This document shows positions 41,642 to 51,027 of a DNA stretch of 64,000 bases, piece after piece. The notes beneath the pieces are model-generated. The model saw nothing but the letters and a program-made list of their open reading frames with translations. It did no database searches and was not told the origin of the DNA. The position numbers and the translations under genes are program-made. Origin of the DNA: Aequorivita todarodis (GTDB lineage Bacteria; Bacteroidota; Bacteroidia; Flavobacteriales; Flavobacteriaceae); the NCBI RefSeq assembly GCF_028561335.1, contig NZ_JAQQTG010000016.1, positions 67,704-131,703 of the forward strand, read 5' to 3'. Position 1 is the first letter of the stretch. Each line of letters starts with the position of its first letter.

Positions 41642-42037
41642 ATGACGTCCAATTCATTCGGAAATACTCCGCATTCAGCTATTTATAAAAAATCGTTGGA
41701 AATATTCTCTTTGTCCAGAAATATTGCAAGCTATCTGAGCCATGATCTGTCGGGCCTTCAAAGAAATGGAAAGGAAGACCCAAATATTTATTTCACGGGC
41801 GATATAGTGCAACAATCAATTTCCCTAGGCCCACAAATACTCAAAGCGGAAAACCAGCTTTTTTCTGAAGAAAAACACAAATATGTTGCTTCAGTAATGC
41901 GTCTTTCAAATTTGCTCTATAAAAATTGTGAACGCTTGGAAAGGGTAAACAGCAATGGGAAGGATTTTCTCCCGTTGCTTCGCAAGGAGCTTAAGAAATT
42001 CAAAAAACTTCAACACACCTGGGGGCTGACCCTTTAA
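41642..42037 (+). CDS. Four-helix protein, paralogous to the next gene
   Basis: A 131-residue, largely helical protein without signal peptide: IYKKSLEIFSLSRNIASYLSHDL, a middle part with GDIVQQSISLGPQILKAENQLFSEEKHKYVASVMRLSNLLYKNCERLE, and an end LLRKELKKFKKLQHTW. The layout and the C-terminal LLRKExxxFxxLxxxW match the next gene product. The middle resembles the four-helix bundle of S23/bvp-type proteins, but I would not name it so. ATG 41642 is chosen because the earlier TTG is in the promoter. Confidence 0.65.
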   Translation: MTSNSFGNTPHSAIYKKSLEIFSLSRNIASYLSHDLSGLQRNGKEDPNIYFTGDIVQQSISLGPQILKAENQLFSEEKHKYVASVMRLSNLLYKNCERLERVNSNGKDFLPLLRKELKKFKKLQHTWGLTL

Positions 42038-42081
42038 TTTTTTAAAACATTCTTGTCGTTCCCCTTATAAAATTCATTTGC

Positions 42082-42089
42082 TACATTTG
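42082..42089 (+). promoter_or_regulatory. -7 element of the 42108 gene
   Basis: TACATTTG is an exact TAnnTTTG match ending 18 nt before the ATG. Confidence 0.6.
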
Positions 42090-42107
42090 TAAAAAAGATA
42101 GCCAAAG

Positions 42108-42704
42108 ATGTTTGAAGACGACGATGATCTTGACCCGATAGAGCGACATAACCGTTTACGGCAAATGCCCATTTTTTTAAAAGCCGAAGAAATTCTGCAG
42201 CTCGTTCACCACCTTGTAAAATCTGTAGAAAACTCAGATATAAAATTTAGGCGCGATGGCGAAAAGGAAATGCTGGAGCAATACCTGGATTATTTGATGG
42301 AAAATTCAATGATAATTCCCGCAAAGATTGCTGGTGCGGAGGGTGTAGAAATCTACGACCTTAAAATGGAAAATGCAACCATCATCCGCAAGGCAGCACG
42401 CGAACTTATTACCGATGCCCGTGGCATACAAATGCTCGGTTTTAAGGATACCGAATATCTGGATTTGCTGCGAAAAGAAGTTGAGGAATTCAGAATACTT
42501 TTTGCTGAATGGGTTAAGACGTTCGATCCATGGGACTATATTATTGACCGCTGGGGCCTGTTCAATCCGCCAGGAATAAATTATGACGATCACGATCCAG
42601 ATGACGACATTCCTTTTGACCCAAATAATTTCCCCGAAGAGTTTTTTGACGATGACTACGAGGGAGACAGTTTTGACGAAGATATGGATGACGAAGAGGA
42701 TTAG
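42108..42704 (+). CDS. Four-helix protein with a strongly acidic C-terminal tail
   Basis: A 198-residue cytoplasmic protein. It opens with FEDDDDLDPIERHNRL, has four predicted helices over about 20-150 (IFLKAEEILQLVHHLVKSVEN; LEQYLDYLMENSMIIPAKIAGAEG; ENATIIRKAARELITDARG; YLDLLRKEVEEFRILFAEWV), and ends with about 45 residues dominated by D and E. The helical part is related to the gene upstream. No family name is recognised. It has its own promoter. Confidence 0.7.
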   Translation: MFEDDDDLDPIERHNRLRQMPIFLKAEEILQLVHHLVKSVENSDIKFRRDGEKEMLEQYLDYLMENSMIIPAKIAGAEGVEIYDLKMENATIIRKAARELITDARGIQMLGFKDTEYLDLLRKEVEEFRILFAEWVKTFDPWDYIIDRWGLFNPPGINYDDHDPDDDIPFDPNNFPEEFFDDDYEGDSFDEDMDDEED

Positions 42705-42714
42705 CCCGAAAACA

Positions 42715-43173
42715 TTATCGAATTAACCGTGGGTCAAAATCCAAAGTTCCTTTCTTAATAATTTTTATGTTTCCGATATCTTTGTGATGTGGGTTTATCA
42801 AAATATTATGCTCCAGTTCCAAAATGGCCGATGGCACCCGGAGCGCCAAGCTCTCGTGCCGCTTGAGCCAAGAAGACCCTAACATCTGCAATTGTTTTGC
42901 GGCTTCTTCAGAGCTCCATTTCGGCTTAATGAAATCCAAGGATTGAATGGGTTTTATAAATTTATCTGAAATTTCCACTTCCAGAAAAGAATAGCCCACG
43001 GGCAATTTGGCAAATTCAACGTGCACGATAATTTCCAACAAGCTCAAGGAAAGATTCTGGGAAAAATAGACTACGGGATCACCGACCAAGTTCCACCTAC
43101 CACCGTATAGTCTGGCGCCCTCGCCAGAAAGATCGTCAATATATTCGGTTTTGGTAATTCTAAAAATTCGCAC
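42715..43173 (-). CDS. RES-domain toxin
   Basis: A 152-residue RES-domain protein. Diagnostic residues are visible: R in GARLYGGRWN (about residues 19-28), E in SLSLLEIIVHVEF, and S in LRVPSAIL. RES toxins degrade or modify NAD and stop growth. It lies 2 nt after the Xre/DUF2384 antitoxin gene, the standard order for this type II system. The length is normal. Confidence 0.92.
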   Translation of the reverse strand: MRIFRITKTEYIDDLSGEGARLYGGRWNLVGDPVVYFSQNLSLSLLEIIVHVEFAKLPVGYSFLEVEISDKFIKPIQSLDFIKPKWSSEEAAKQLQMLGSSWLKRHESLALRVPSAILELEHNILINPHHKDIGNIKIIKKGTLDFDPRLIR

Positions 43174-43175
43174 GA

Positions 43176-43676
43176 TTAAGATGGAATACCGTGGGCAATG
43201 CGACCAAGTACATTTTTTACATATTGAATTCCAAACCTCGTGTCGAGAAAGTCTAAGGGTTGCTGCCCCTTAAATATATAGGGTCTGGAATGGAGCCAGT
43301 TTCTAAAATCTTCGAGTGTTTCAAAAACGTCTATGCCTTCTGAGACCATTTCGGCTATCTCAAAAAGCTGTTCGGAAGCCGAAACCCCCAAGAGGTCATC
43401 ATCTGCCTTGCGCTGTAATGTGCGGTGCGAAATGTGCAGCAAATCACTAAGCCGATCCATGGAGATACCCAATACCTCGCATATAGAATAAACCACGCTT
43501 TTGGGCAGACCCTTCCGGGTAACGGTAATAAGGTCTAGATCGCTATTTACAGCCTGGCCCACCTGGCTCACGCCTCCTAAAACACCTACTATTCTGTCAA
43601 AAGGGTTGTCGAGCAAATAGAAAACCTCTGGTTCTTTCACCAAATTTACATCGGAAGGATTTTGGTACTTTTTCAT
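43176..43676 (-). CDS. Xre/MbcA/ParS-family antitoxin (DUF2384)
   Basis: A 166-residue antitoxin. An N-terminal Xre-like domain (VVYSICEVLGISMDRLSDLLHISHRTLQRKADDDLLGVSASEQL) is followed by the DUF2384 toxin-binding domain with FETLEDFRNWLHSRPYIFKGQQPLDFLDTRFG and a final GRIAHGI. It neutralises the RES toxin downstream and should repress its own promoter. The longest frame starts at GTG 43694 inside the promoter, so ATG 43676 is used. The inverted repeat CACGACA/TGTCGTG around the promoter is the likely operator. Confidence 0.92.
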   Translation of the reverse strand: MKKYQNPSDVNLVKEPEVFYLLDNPFDRIVGVLGGVSQVGQAVNSDLDLITVTRKGLPKSVVYSICEVLGISMDRLSDLLHISHRTLQRKADDDLLGVSASEQLFEIAEMVSEGIDVFETLEDFRNWLHSRPYIFKGQQPLDFLDTRFGIQYVKNVLGRIAHGIPS

Positions 43677-43679
43677 AAT

Positions 43680-43716
43680 CACGACATTTGACACAAAGAT
43701 ATGTATTTTTGTCGTG
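43680..43716 (-). promoter_or_regulatory. Promoter and likely operator of the RES/Xre toxin-antitoxin module
   Basis: The -7 element TATCTTTG on the minus strand (43701-43694) lies between the two arms of an inverted repeat, CACGACA (43680-43686) and TGTCGTG (43710-43716). This is a classic place for an autorepressor. Confidence 0.65.
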
Positions 43717-43732
43717 TTTAAAAAACTTTCCG

Positions 43733-46700
43733 CTACATATTTCGCCTATATTGACCTCCTACTTCAAATAAGGACTCCGTAATCTGGCCCAAAGAGCAGA
43801 CTTTGGTGGCTTCCATTAATTGTTCAAACATATTTTCGTTATGAATGGCGGCCGATTTCACTTTTTCAATTTTCTCATTTGCAATGTCGGCATACATCTT
43901 ATGAAGATTTTTCAATGTTTCAATCTGAACCTGCTTCTCTTCCTCGGTTGCACGAATCACTTCGGCAGGAAGCACGGTTGGTGAACCTTTGCTGCTTAAG
44001 AATGTATTCACTCCAATTATTGGGAAGTCGCCATTGTGCTTCAAGGTTTCATAATACAGGCTTTCCTCCTGAATCTTACTGCGCTGGTACATAGTTTCCA
44101 TAGCGCCCAAAACGCCCCCGCGTTCCGTAATACTATCAAATTCCTTTAAAACGGCCTCTTCAACAAGATCGGTTAATTCCTCAATGATGAAAGAACCCTG
44201 AATCGGGTTCTCGTTTTTGGCAAGTCCCAGCTCTTTATTTATGATCAATTGAATCGCCATCGCACGACGCACACTTTCTTCAGTTGGAGTAGTAATTGCC
44301 TCATCGTAAGCATTGGTGTGCAGTGAATTGCAATTGTCATAAATGGCATACAATGCCTGAAGGGTAGTCCGAATATCGTTGAAATCAATTTCCTGTGCGT
44401 GCAGGGAGCGTCCGGAAGTTTGTATATGATATTTCAACATTTGTGCACGCGGGTTTGCGCCATATTTTTCTTTCATGGCCTTAGCCCAAATTTTTCGGGC
44501 CACCCTTCCGATTACCGCATATTCAGGGTCAATTCCATTGCTGAAGAAAAAAGAAAGATTCGGGCCAAACTCGTTGATGTCCATGCCGCGGCTCAAATAA
44601 TATTCTACATAAGTGAAGCCATTCGCAAGTGTAAACGCCAATTGTGTAATCGGGTTTGCGCCCGCTTCTGCAATGTGGTATCCGCTAATTGAAACGGAAT
44701 AAAAGTTTCTAACTTTTTTTTCAATAAAATACTCCTGCACATCGCCCATCAATCGAAGGGCAAATTCTGTTGAAAATATGCACGTATTCTGCGCTTGGTC
44801 CTCTTTCAAGATATCTGCCTGGACCGTGCCGCGAACCTGTTGCAGTGTTTCGTATTTAATTCTGTTGTAAACATCAGCATCCAAAACTTGATCGCCGGTA
44901 ACCCCAAGCAGCAGCAATCCCAAACCGTTGTTGCTCTCAGGCAATTCTCCGTGATACTTCGGGCGTTCAATTCCCTTTTCCTTGTAAATTTTGTCAATTT
45001 TCTTTTCAACCTCAATTTCCAACCCGTTTTCCTTTATATATTTTTCACAGTTTTGATCAATAGCTGCGTTCATAAAGAACCCCAGCAACATGGGCGCAGG
45101 CCCATTGATGGTCATACTTACCGAGGTCATTGGATGGCTAAGATCAAAGCCGGAATAAAGTTTTTTGGCATCGTCCAAACAACAGATGGAAACTCCTGCG
45201 TTTCCAATTTTCCCATAAATATCGGGCCGAAGATCTGGATCGTTTCCATATAAAGTTACACTGTCAAAAGCCGTGGAAAGCCGTTTTGCGGGCAAGCCCA
45301 TACTTACATAATGAAAACGACGGTTGGTGCGTTCCGGTCCTCCTTCGCCGGCAAACATACGCGCGGGATCCTCTCCCGTTCTTTTGAAAGGATAAAGACC
45401 GGAGGTATATGGAAATTCTCCGGGGACGTTTTCCTGCAATGTCCAATTCAAAATATCGCCCCAAGCCTGATATTTCGGCAAAGCAACTTTTGGAATCTGC
45501 GTATGCGAAAGGGATTCGGTATGGGTATCAATGTTTATTTCCTTCCCACGAACCTTAAAGCTATAGATCGGGTTTTTGTATTTGTTTACTTTTTTGTCCC
45601 AACTTGTAATTACTTCCCAGTTGTAGGGATCCAGGTTTAACTTTTCACGATCAAATTCAGCAAGCAGCAATTTCAACAAATCCTTGTTTTTTTCTGAATT
45701 GACAATGGATTCTGAAACCATTCCCGCTTTGTCCAGTTCGGGTTTTTTCCCAGAAATGGATTCTATCGTTTTAAAAATTCCGTAAAGTTTTTGCGCAACT
45801 TCGGCCTGTTCGGAAGCTTTTTTGTCATAAGCCCTATTGTTCTCTGAAATTTCTGAAAGATAACGCGTGCGCGCAGGCGGAATCACAAAGACCTTTTCCT
45901 CCATTTCTTCGGGAACGTGCAGATCGCTCTTAAGGTCTGCACCGGTCTTTTCAACAATTTTTTCCATCACGGCTTTGTAAAGCTTATTCATCCCCGGATC
46001 GTTAAACTGCGAGGCAATCGTACCATACACCGGCAGCTGGTCCTGTGGGGTGTCCCACAGCAGATGGTTGCGGACGTATTGTTTTTTCACATCGCGCAGC
46101 GCATCCAATGACCCGCGTTTGTCAAATTTGTTTATTGCCACCAAATCGGCAAAATCAAGCATATCAATTTTTTCAAGTTGGGTAGCGGCACCAAACTCGG
46201 GGGTCATTACATATAGTGAAACATCGCTGTGTTCCAAAATTTCCGTATCGCTCTGGCCTATTCCTGAAGTTTCAAGAATAATAATATCATACTCCGCAGC
46301 TTTCAGAACCTGGATGGCCTCCGAGACATATTTGGAAAGCGCAAGATTGCTTTGGCGTGTTGCCAAACTGCGCATATATACTCTTGGCGAATTGATGGCG
46401 TTCATACGGATTCGGTCGCCCAGCAATGCCCCTCCCGTTTTTCGTTTTGAAGGGTCCACAGAAACAATTCCAATGGTTTTTTTGGGAAAATCCAACAAAA
46501 ACCTTCGCACCAACTCATCGACCAAAGAAGATTTTCCGGCGCCGCCCGTTCCAGTAATTCCCAGAACCGGCGTTGTATTTTTTTTGTTTTTTATGTGAAT
46601 TTTATCAAGTGTTTCCTTCGCAACCTCCGGGAAGTTTTCAGCAGAAGAAATAATTCGTGCAATGGCCCCATTTTCCTTCTTTGAAAGCTTTTCAAGTTCA

Positions 46701-47158
46701 CCATTTAACGAATCGCCAATCGCAAAATCAGATTGTTCCACCAAATCGTTTATCATTCCCTGAAGCCCCAGCTCTCTTCCGTCATCCGGGGTGTAAATAC
46801 GTGTAATCCCATAATCCATCAGCTCCCTAATTTCCGAGGGGAGAATTACGCCGCCGCCGCCGCCAAATATTTTAATGTGGCCCGCGCCTTTTTCCTGCAA
46901 CAGGTCATACATATATTTAAAGTACTCATTGTGTCCGCCCTGATAGGAAGTTAGGGCAATGGCATTTGCGTCTTCTTGGATTGCGGTATTCACAACCTCT
47001 TCCACACTGCGGTCATGCCCCAAGTGAATTACTTCAACCCCGGTGGACTGAATAATACGCCGCATTATGTTGATGGCCGCGTCATGGCCGTCAAAAAGAG
47101 ATGCCGCCGTAACAATACGTACTTTATGTTTTGGTTTATAAGGATTTATCTGCTGCAT
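43733..47158 (-). CDS. icmF: Fused isobutyryl-CoA mutase (IcmF)
   Basis: A 1141-residue fusion enzyme. The order is: B12-binding domain (about 10-140, LFDGHDAAI), a G-protein chaperone domain with Walker [11 protein letters not shown] (about 200-420, also [17 protein letters not shown] and NKFDKRG), a linker, and the large mutase domain (about 560-1110, [13 protein letters not shown]). It interconverts isobutyryl-CoA and butyryl-CoA, or related acyl-CoAs, with coenzyme B12. Fusion of B12, G-protein and mutase parts in one chain is typical of IcmF. It carries its own promoter (TAAATTTG on the minus strand). A possible cobalamin-binding protein gene is at 49382. Confidence 0.93.
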   Translation of the reverse strand: MQQINPYKPKHKVRIVTAASLFDGHDAAINIMRRIIQSTGVEVIHLGHDRSVEEVVNTAIQEDANAIALTSYQGGHNEYFKYMYDLLQEKGAGHIKIFGGGGGVILPSEIRELMDYGITRIYTPDDGRELGLQGMINDLVEQSDFAIGDSLNGELEKLSKKENGAIARIISSAENFPEVAKETLDKIHIKNKKNTTPVLGITGTGGAGKSSLVDELVRRFLLDFPKKTIGIVSVDPSKRKTGGALLGDRIRMNAINSPRVYMRSLATRQSNLALSKYVSEAIQVLKAAEYDIIILETSGIGQSDTEILEHSDVSLYVMTPEFGAATQLEKIDMLDFADLVAINKFDKRGSLDALRDVKKQYVRNHLLWDTPQDQLPVYGTIASQFNDPGMNKLYKAVMEKIVEKTGADLKSDLHVPEEMEEKVFVIPPARTRYLSEISENNRAYDKKASEQAEVAQKLYGIFKTIESISGKKPELDKAGMVSESIVNSEKNKDLLKLLLAEFDREKLNLDPYNWEVITSWDKKVNKYKNPIYSFKVRGKEINIDTHTESLSHTQIPKVALPKYQAWGDILNWTLQENVPGEFPYTSGLYPFKRTGEDPARMFAGEGGPERTNRRFHYVSMGLPAKRLSTAFDSVTLYGNDPDLRPDIYGKIGNAGVSICCLDDAKKLYSGFDLSHPMTSVSMTINGPAPMLLGFFMNAAIDQNCEKYIKENGLEIEVEKKIDKIYKEKGIERPKYHGELPESNNGLGLLLLGVTGDQVLDADVYNRIKYETLQQVRGTVQADILKEDQAQNTCIFSTEFALRLMGDVQEYFIEKKVRNFYSVSISGYHIAEAGANPITQLAFTLANGFTYVEYYLSRGMDINEFGPNLSFFFSNGIDPEYAVIGRVARKIWAKAMKEKYGANPRAQMLKYHIQTSGRSLHAQEIDFNDIRTTLQALYAIYDNCNSLHTNAYDEAITTPTEESVRRAMAIQLIINKELGLAKNENPIQGSFIIEELTDLVEEAVLKEFDSITERGGVLGAMETMYQRSKIQEESLYYETLKHNGDFPIIGVNTFLSSKGSPTVLPAEVIRATEEEKQVQIETLKNLHKMYADIANEKIEKVKSAAIHNENMFEQLMEATKVCSLGQITESLFEVGGQYRRNM

Positions 47159-47184
47159 GGTTGTTCTACTTATAATTAAAAAAG

Positions 47185-47192
47185 CAAATTTA
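47185..47192 (-). promoter_or_regulatory. -7 element of icmF
   Basis: TAAATTTG on the minus strand is an exact match, 26 nt before the start codon. Confidence 0.6.
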
Positions 47193-47257
47193 GTTAAAAC
47201 GTAACGAACATAACGCTTTAGGTCAATAATGATATTATAAATATTTCAGAAAAGTGT

Positions 47258-47286
47258 TGCGGTAATTCAATATTTTTGTATCTTGC
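47258..47286 (+). promoter_or_regulatory. Promoter of the T9SS protein at 47321
   Basis: TTG of the -33 element is at 47258-47260 and TATCTTGC at 47279-47286, with 18 nt between them. The leader of about 30 nt is A/T-rich. Confidence 0.5.
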
Positions 47287-47320
47287 AGCATCAATATTAA
47301 ACAATTAAAAATTTAACATT

Positions 47321-48277
47321 ATGAAAAAAATTTACGTTTTAGCACTTGTATTGGGTGCATTTAGTTTTTCATCTAACGCTCAAGTTGAGCTAACTGATGA
47401 TTTTGAATCTTATAATTTAGGTCCCCTTGCCGGACAAGCTACTCATTGGAGAACTTGGTCTGGTGTTGATGGCGGAGCCGATGACGCAAACGTATCTGAT
47501 GATGAAGCTTCTTCTGGCGCTCAATCCCTGTTGATTAGCGACAATGTTCTTTCTGACATGATTCTTTTAACTCCTTCTGCACCAATTTCTGGGGTTTATA
47601 CCATTCAATGGTATTCGTACATTCCAGCTGGTAAATCTGGATATTTCAATATGCAGGCCGCTCTTACTCCAGAAGGCTCAGCTTGGAATCAAGCTTTAAT
47701 GGGCGGAAACGTTTATTTTAACTGTAAGGATGATGCCACCGGTAATGGCGGTAACACCCCCGGCGAAGGTGGAGTAACTGGTCTGATTGATTGTACATCA
47801 TATGATCAAGTGTTTATCTATCCAGAAGACGAATGGTTTAAAGTAACTTGTATTTATGATATCGACAATCAAACTTGGGACATGCTTATAAATGACAACC
47901 CAGCAGTTACTGCCTATCCTTTCGCATTCGGTACTCAAGTATTTATTGAACTTGCTGGACTTGATTTCTATTCTGCTAGTTCTAACAATACTATGTATGT
48001 TGATGACGTAACTTGTGCGCAAGGTACAATAGGAGTTGAAGATTTTTCAGCATCTAGCTTCTCAGTATATCCTAACCCTGTTAAAGATATGTTGAACATT
48101 AAATCTGCTGCTTCTGTAGATAAAGTAACCGTATATGATATCTTAGGAAAAGTAGTTCTTCAAGAAACTCCTGGAAAAATTTCTCCTGCTATCAATATGA
48201 GCAATCTTGCATCTGGATCTTACTTGGTTAAAGTAACTATTGGAAATTCTTCCAAAACAGTTAAGGTTCTTAAATAA
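47321..48277 (+). CDS. T9SS-secreted protein with type A sorting domain
   Basis: A 318-residue secreted protein. Signal peptide VLALVLGAFSFSSNAQ, then a beta-sandwich-like domain (VELTDDFESYNLGPLAGQAT start; WYSYIPAGKSGYFNMQ; a C-terminal pair of strands around MYVDDVTC). The last 70 residues are a type A sorting domain (FSVYPNPVKDMLNIKSA to SKTVKVLK). It has no named catalytic family. The codons favour T in the third position more than its neighbours, which is common for highly expressed secreted proteins. Confidence 0.88.
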   Translation: MKKIYVLALVLGAFSFSSNAQVELTDDFESYNLGPLAGQATHWRTWSGVDGGADDANVSDDEASSGAQSLLISDNVLSDMILLTPSAPISGVYTIQWYSYIPAGKSGYFNMQAALTPEGSAWNQALMGGNVYFNCKDDATGNGGNTPGEGGVTGLIDCTSYDQVFIYPEDEWFKVTCIYDIDNQTWDMLINDNPAVTAYPFAFGTQVFIELAGLDFYSASSNNTMYVDDVTCAQGTIGVEDFSASSFSVYPNPVKDMLNIKSAASVDKVTVYDILGKVVLQETPGKISPAINMSNLASGSYLVKVTIGNSSKTVKVLK

Positions 48278-48298
48278 GATATTCTAAAATCTTTTTAC

Positions 48299-48332
48299 CA
48301 AAAGGCTCTTCAATATTGAAGGGCCTTTTTTA
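48299..48332 (+). terminator. Terminator after the T9SS gene
   Basis: AAAGGC-T-CTTCAAT pairs with ATTGAAG-G-GCCTTT; the stem is long and is followed by a T run. The T run runs into the -7 element of the next gene. Confidence 0.8.
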
Positions 48333-48338
48333 TATTTG
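48331..48338 (+). promoter_or_regulatory. -7 element of the DUF4197 gene
   Basis: TATATTTG is an exact TAnnTTTG match ending 23 nt before the ATG. It directly follows the previous terminator. Confidence 0.6.
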
Positions 48339-48361
48339 AAAAATACAAAAAACGCAAACCT

Positions 48362-49075
48362 ATGTGGGCTAAAAAAATATTCCTATTCTGTTCAATCTTC
48401 ACTTTTGTTTCCTGTGCTGAATTACAACAAGTGGTCGATACGCTTCCCAATCAAACCGGGATTGGCATGGATCCTACAATGATTGCAAACGGTTTGCGGC
48501 AAGCATTGGATCTTGGGATAGACAAACAGGTAACCAAGCTCACCCAAAAAGATGGTTTTTACAAAAATCAATTGGTAAAAATTATGTTGCCCCAAGAATT
48601 ACAGAAAGTAGATCAGACCCTGCGCGATATTGGTTTAGGAAGTTTGGCCGATGAAGGCTTAAAGGTTCTTAACCGTGCAGCTGAAGATGCCGTGAAGGAG
48701 GCTACCCCAATTTTTGTAAGCGCAGTAAAAAACATAACTTTTACAGATGCAAAAAATATACTTCTGGGACCGGACAATGCGGCTACAAATTATTTGGAAC
48801 AACGTACCAACAATGCACTTTACTCAAAATTCAACCCCGTAATTAAAAACTCCTTTTCAAAAGTAGGCGCAGACCAAATTTGGAGCAATATTATTACTAA
48901 ATACAACTCCGTGCCATTTGTTACCAAAGTAAATCCGGACCTTACAGATTACGTTACCAAGGAGGCGCTCAGCGGTGTCTATAAAATGATCAGCGTGGAA
49001 GAAAAAGACATTCGAAACAATATTTCTGCGCGAACAACAACGTTATTGAGGCAAGTTTTCGCCCTGCAGGATTAA
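48362..49075 (+). CDS. DUF4197 lipoprotein
   Basis: A 237-residue protein with a lipoprotein signal (IFLFCSIFTFVSC, Cys near 19). The DUF4197 domain fills the rest: GLRQALDLGIDKQVTKLTQKDGFYKNQLVKIMLP, EATPIFVSAVKNITFTDAKNILLGPDNAATNYLE and KVNPDLTDYVTKEALSGVYKMISVEEKDIRNN are its signatures. The function of the family is unknown; it sits in the envelope. Confidence 0.9.
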   Translation: MWAKKIFLFCSIFTFVSCAELQQVVDTLPNQTGIGMDPTMIANGLRQALDLGIDKQVTKLTQKDGFYKNQLVKIMLPQELQKVDQTLRDIGLGSLADEGLKVLNRAAEDAVKEATPIFVSAVKNITFTDAKNILLGPDNAATNYLEQRTNNALYSKFNPVIKNSFSKVGADQIWSNIITKYNSVPFVTKVNPDLTDYVTKEALSGVYKMISVEEKDIRNNISARTTTLLRQVFALQD

Positions 49076-49168
49076 GCAGTTTAACAGTTTTAACATAAGT
49101 CTCGCAAAACACGATAGATTTATGACTCCCTTAACCTTGTATTAATACTAACTTCTATTTTTCAAAAG

Positions 49169-49176
49169 TATCTTTG
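49169..49176 (+). promoter_or_regulatory. -7 element of the Lacal_2735-family gene
   Basis: TATCTTTG is an exact match, 22 nt before the ATG. Confidence 0.6.
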
Positions 49177-49198
49177 TTTTAACAATAGAGCATTAAAA

Positions 49199-49381
49199 AT
49201 GATAAGTTGGTTCAGAAAAAAATCCAGGATTGAAAAACTGAAAGAAAGATATACTTCGTTAATGAAAAAATCTTTCGAGACGGCTTTAAAGGATACTGAA
49301 AAAAGCGAGAAGATCCATCACCAAGCCGATAAGCTTTTTCAAGAAATAAAATACCTTTCACTTCAACGAAATGATAAGTAA
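49199..49381 (+). CDS. Lacal_2735 family small protein
   Basis: A 60-residue basic helical protein (WFRKKSRIEKLKERYTSLMKKSFETA, then EKIHHQADKLFQEIKYL). This is a small conserved family of flavobacteria with unknown function. It probably forms a helical hairpin or coiled coil. Its stop is directly next to the convergent gene that follows. Confidence 0.85.
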   Translation: MISWFRKKSRIEKLKERYTSLMKKSFETALKDTEKSEKIHHQADKLFQEIKYLSLQRNDK

Positions 49382-50161
49382 CTATTCCTTGCGGAGCGTT
49401 TTAAAATAATCAAAAGCTTTTATCAATCTACTGCCATACCAACTAAAGTATTCACCATCTACCAATTTTACCTCGGCATCAATTTTGTTTCGCAATTCTT
49501 TAACATGAGCATCCTTGAAGGGATATGGCTCTGTAGAAAGAAGCACAACTTCTGCTTTTTCTATTTCTTCCCATGGTATTTCTGGATAACGGGATTCCTT
49601 TTCAATAACACTATTTTCAAAATTATTTAATCGCAGAAGAGCATCAATAAATGTATTCTTGCCAGCCGCTATATACGGGTCTTTCCAGATTAAGTAAAGA
49701 ACCTTTTTTGAAGGAAAATCTTTTACGTATTCTATAAAACCCTCCCTTTCCAAGTTAATTTTTGAAATTATATCTGAAGCTTTTTCAGGCGTTTCGAAAA
49801 TTTTCCCCAGTCGTTCAATCATTTCCATACTTTCTGGAATCGTAGCGATATTGCTTACCCAAACAGGGGCAATACCCTGCAACTGAAGCACCATTTCTTC
49901 AGTATTTTCTTCCTTGTTGCAAATGATGATGTCCGGTCTGAGCGATTTGATTTTGTTAAAATTGACCTGCTTGGTTCCGCCAACAACCGTTTTTTCCTTT
50001 CGCAAATCTATTGGATGAATGCAGAATTTAGTAATGCCCACAATATTTTCCCGCAAGCCAAGATGGACCAACAATTCAGTTTGTGAAGGTACCAGCGAAA
50101 CAATTCGGGAAGGAGTTTTGGAAAGGGTAACGATTCTATTTAATTGATCAATGAATTCCAT
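49382..50161 (-). CDS. BtuF-like helical-backbone substrate-binding protein (no signal peptide)
   Basis: A 259-residue protein of the helical-backbone metal-receptor group, as in cobalamin or siderophore binding proteins: [32 protein letters not shown], then [21 protein letters not shown], then [20 protein letters not shown]. No signal peptide is seen at the start, so it may be cytoplasmic or anchored otherwise. It overlaps the pyrF gene by 14 nt. No matching ABC permease is nearby; cobalamin binding is suggested only by similarity and by the B12 enzyme in the window. Confidence 0.82.
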   Translation of the reverse strand: MEFIDQLNRIVTLSKTPSRIVSLVPSQTELLVHLGLRENIVGITKFCIHPIDLRKEKTVVGGTKQVNFNKIKSLRPDIIICNKEENTEEMVLQLQGIAPVWVSNIATIPESMEMIERLGKIFETPEKASDIISKINLEREGFIEYVKDFPSKKVLYLIWKDPYIAAGKNTFIDALLRLNNFENSVIEKESRYPEIPWEEIEKAEVVLLSTEPYPFKDAHVKELRNKIDAEVKLVDGEYFSWYGSRLIKAFDYFKTLRKE

Positions 50162-50969
50162 CGAGAATGGCTTTCATTTCAAATTGTATGTTTTTGGCCT
50201 CCCGAGCAGCAGCCTCAGCAAAATCATTGCCCTTTGACGCATAAATAATTCCCCGAGATGAATTTATGAGCAACCCAATATTTTCAGCCAATCCGTATTT
50301 ACAGACTTCCTTCAAGCTTCCGCCCTGCGCCCCAACGCCGGGAACCAATAAAAAACTATTCGGAATAATTTTACGAATATCCGCAAAGTACTCCGCTTTG
50401 GTAGCACCAACCACATACATCAAATTTTCGCTGTTTTTCCAATCTTTCGAAGTTTTCAATACCTGCTTGTAAACTTCTTCGCCGTCCACTTTTTTGGTCT
50501 GAAAATCAAAAGCGCCTTCATTGGAAGTTAAGGCTAAAAGAATGGTGTGTTTATTCTCAAAAGCGAGAAAAGGCTCAACCGAATCCTTGCCCATATAAGG
50601 CGCAACGGTTACCGAATCAAACCCCAAATCCTCAAAAAAAGCTTTCGCATAGCGGCTTGAGGTATTGCCTATATCCCCACGCTTCGCATCGGCAATGGTA
50701 AAAATTTCAGGGTACTTTTCGTTTAAATAAGTAATGGTTTTCTCCAGCGATTTCCAGCCGTTCAATCCATACGCCTCATAAAAAGCGGTATTCGGTTTAT
50801 AGGCAACTGCGTACTGGTGCGTGGCGTCAATAATCGCTTTATTGAAGGAAAAAATAGGGTCTTCCTCTTTTAGCAGAAATTCAGGAATTTTCTCAAGGTC
50901 AACGTCCAGGCCCACGCAAAGAAAGGATTGCTTCCTTTTTATTTCCGAGATTAATTTTGCTGTTGTCAT
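50148..50969 (-). CDS. pyrF: Orotidine 5'-phosphate decarboxylase, type 2
   Basis: A 273-residue enzyme of the long (type 2) OMP decarboxylase group. The start [20 protein letters not shown] is characteristic, and the catalytic lysine is in [19 protein letters not shown] (about residue 94). [10 protein letters not shown] and [10 protein letters not shown] complete the phosphate-binding part. It makes UMP, the last step of de novo pyrimidine synthesis. It overlaps the substrate-binding protein gene. Confidence 0.94.
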   Translation of the reverse strand: MTTAKLISEIKRKQSFLCVGLDVDLEKIPEFLLKEEDPIFSFNKAIIDATHQYAVAYKPNTAFYEAYGLNGWKSLEKTITYLNEKYPEIFTIADAKRGDIGNTSSRYAKAFFEDLGFDSVTVAPYMGKDSVEPFLAFENKHTILLALTSNEGAFDFQTKKVDGEEVYKQVLKTSKDWKNSENLMYVVGATKAEYFADIRKIIPNSFLLVPGVGAQGGSLKEVCKYGLAENIGLLINSSRGIIYASKGNDFAEAAAREAKNIQFEMKAILDGIH

Positions 50970-51027
50970 ATTCCCCTCTGCCTATCACCATCTCCCAGTT
51001 GGGGAGAATTTTATTATATATGAAATT

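Noticed and set aside
43733-47158. icmF as a plain methylmalonyl-CoA mutase subunit
   Set aside because: The single chain contains B12-binding, G-protein ([10 protein letters not shown]) and mutase domains in the IcmF order, whereas methylmalonyl-CoA mutase subunits lack the internal G domain.
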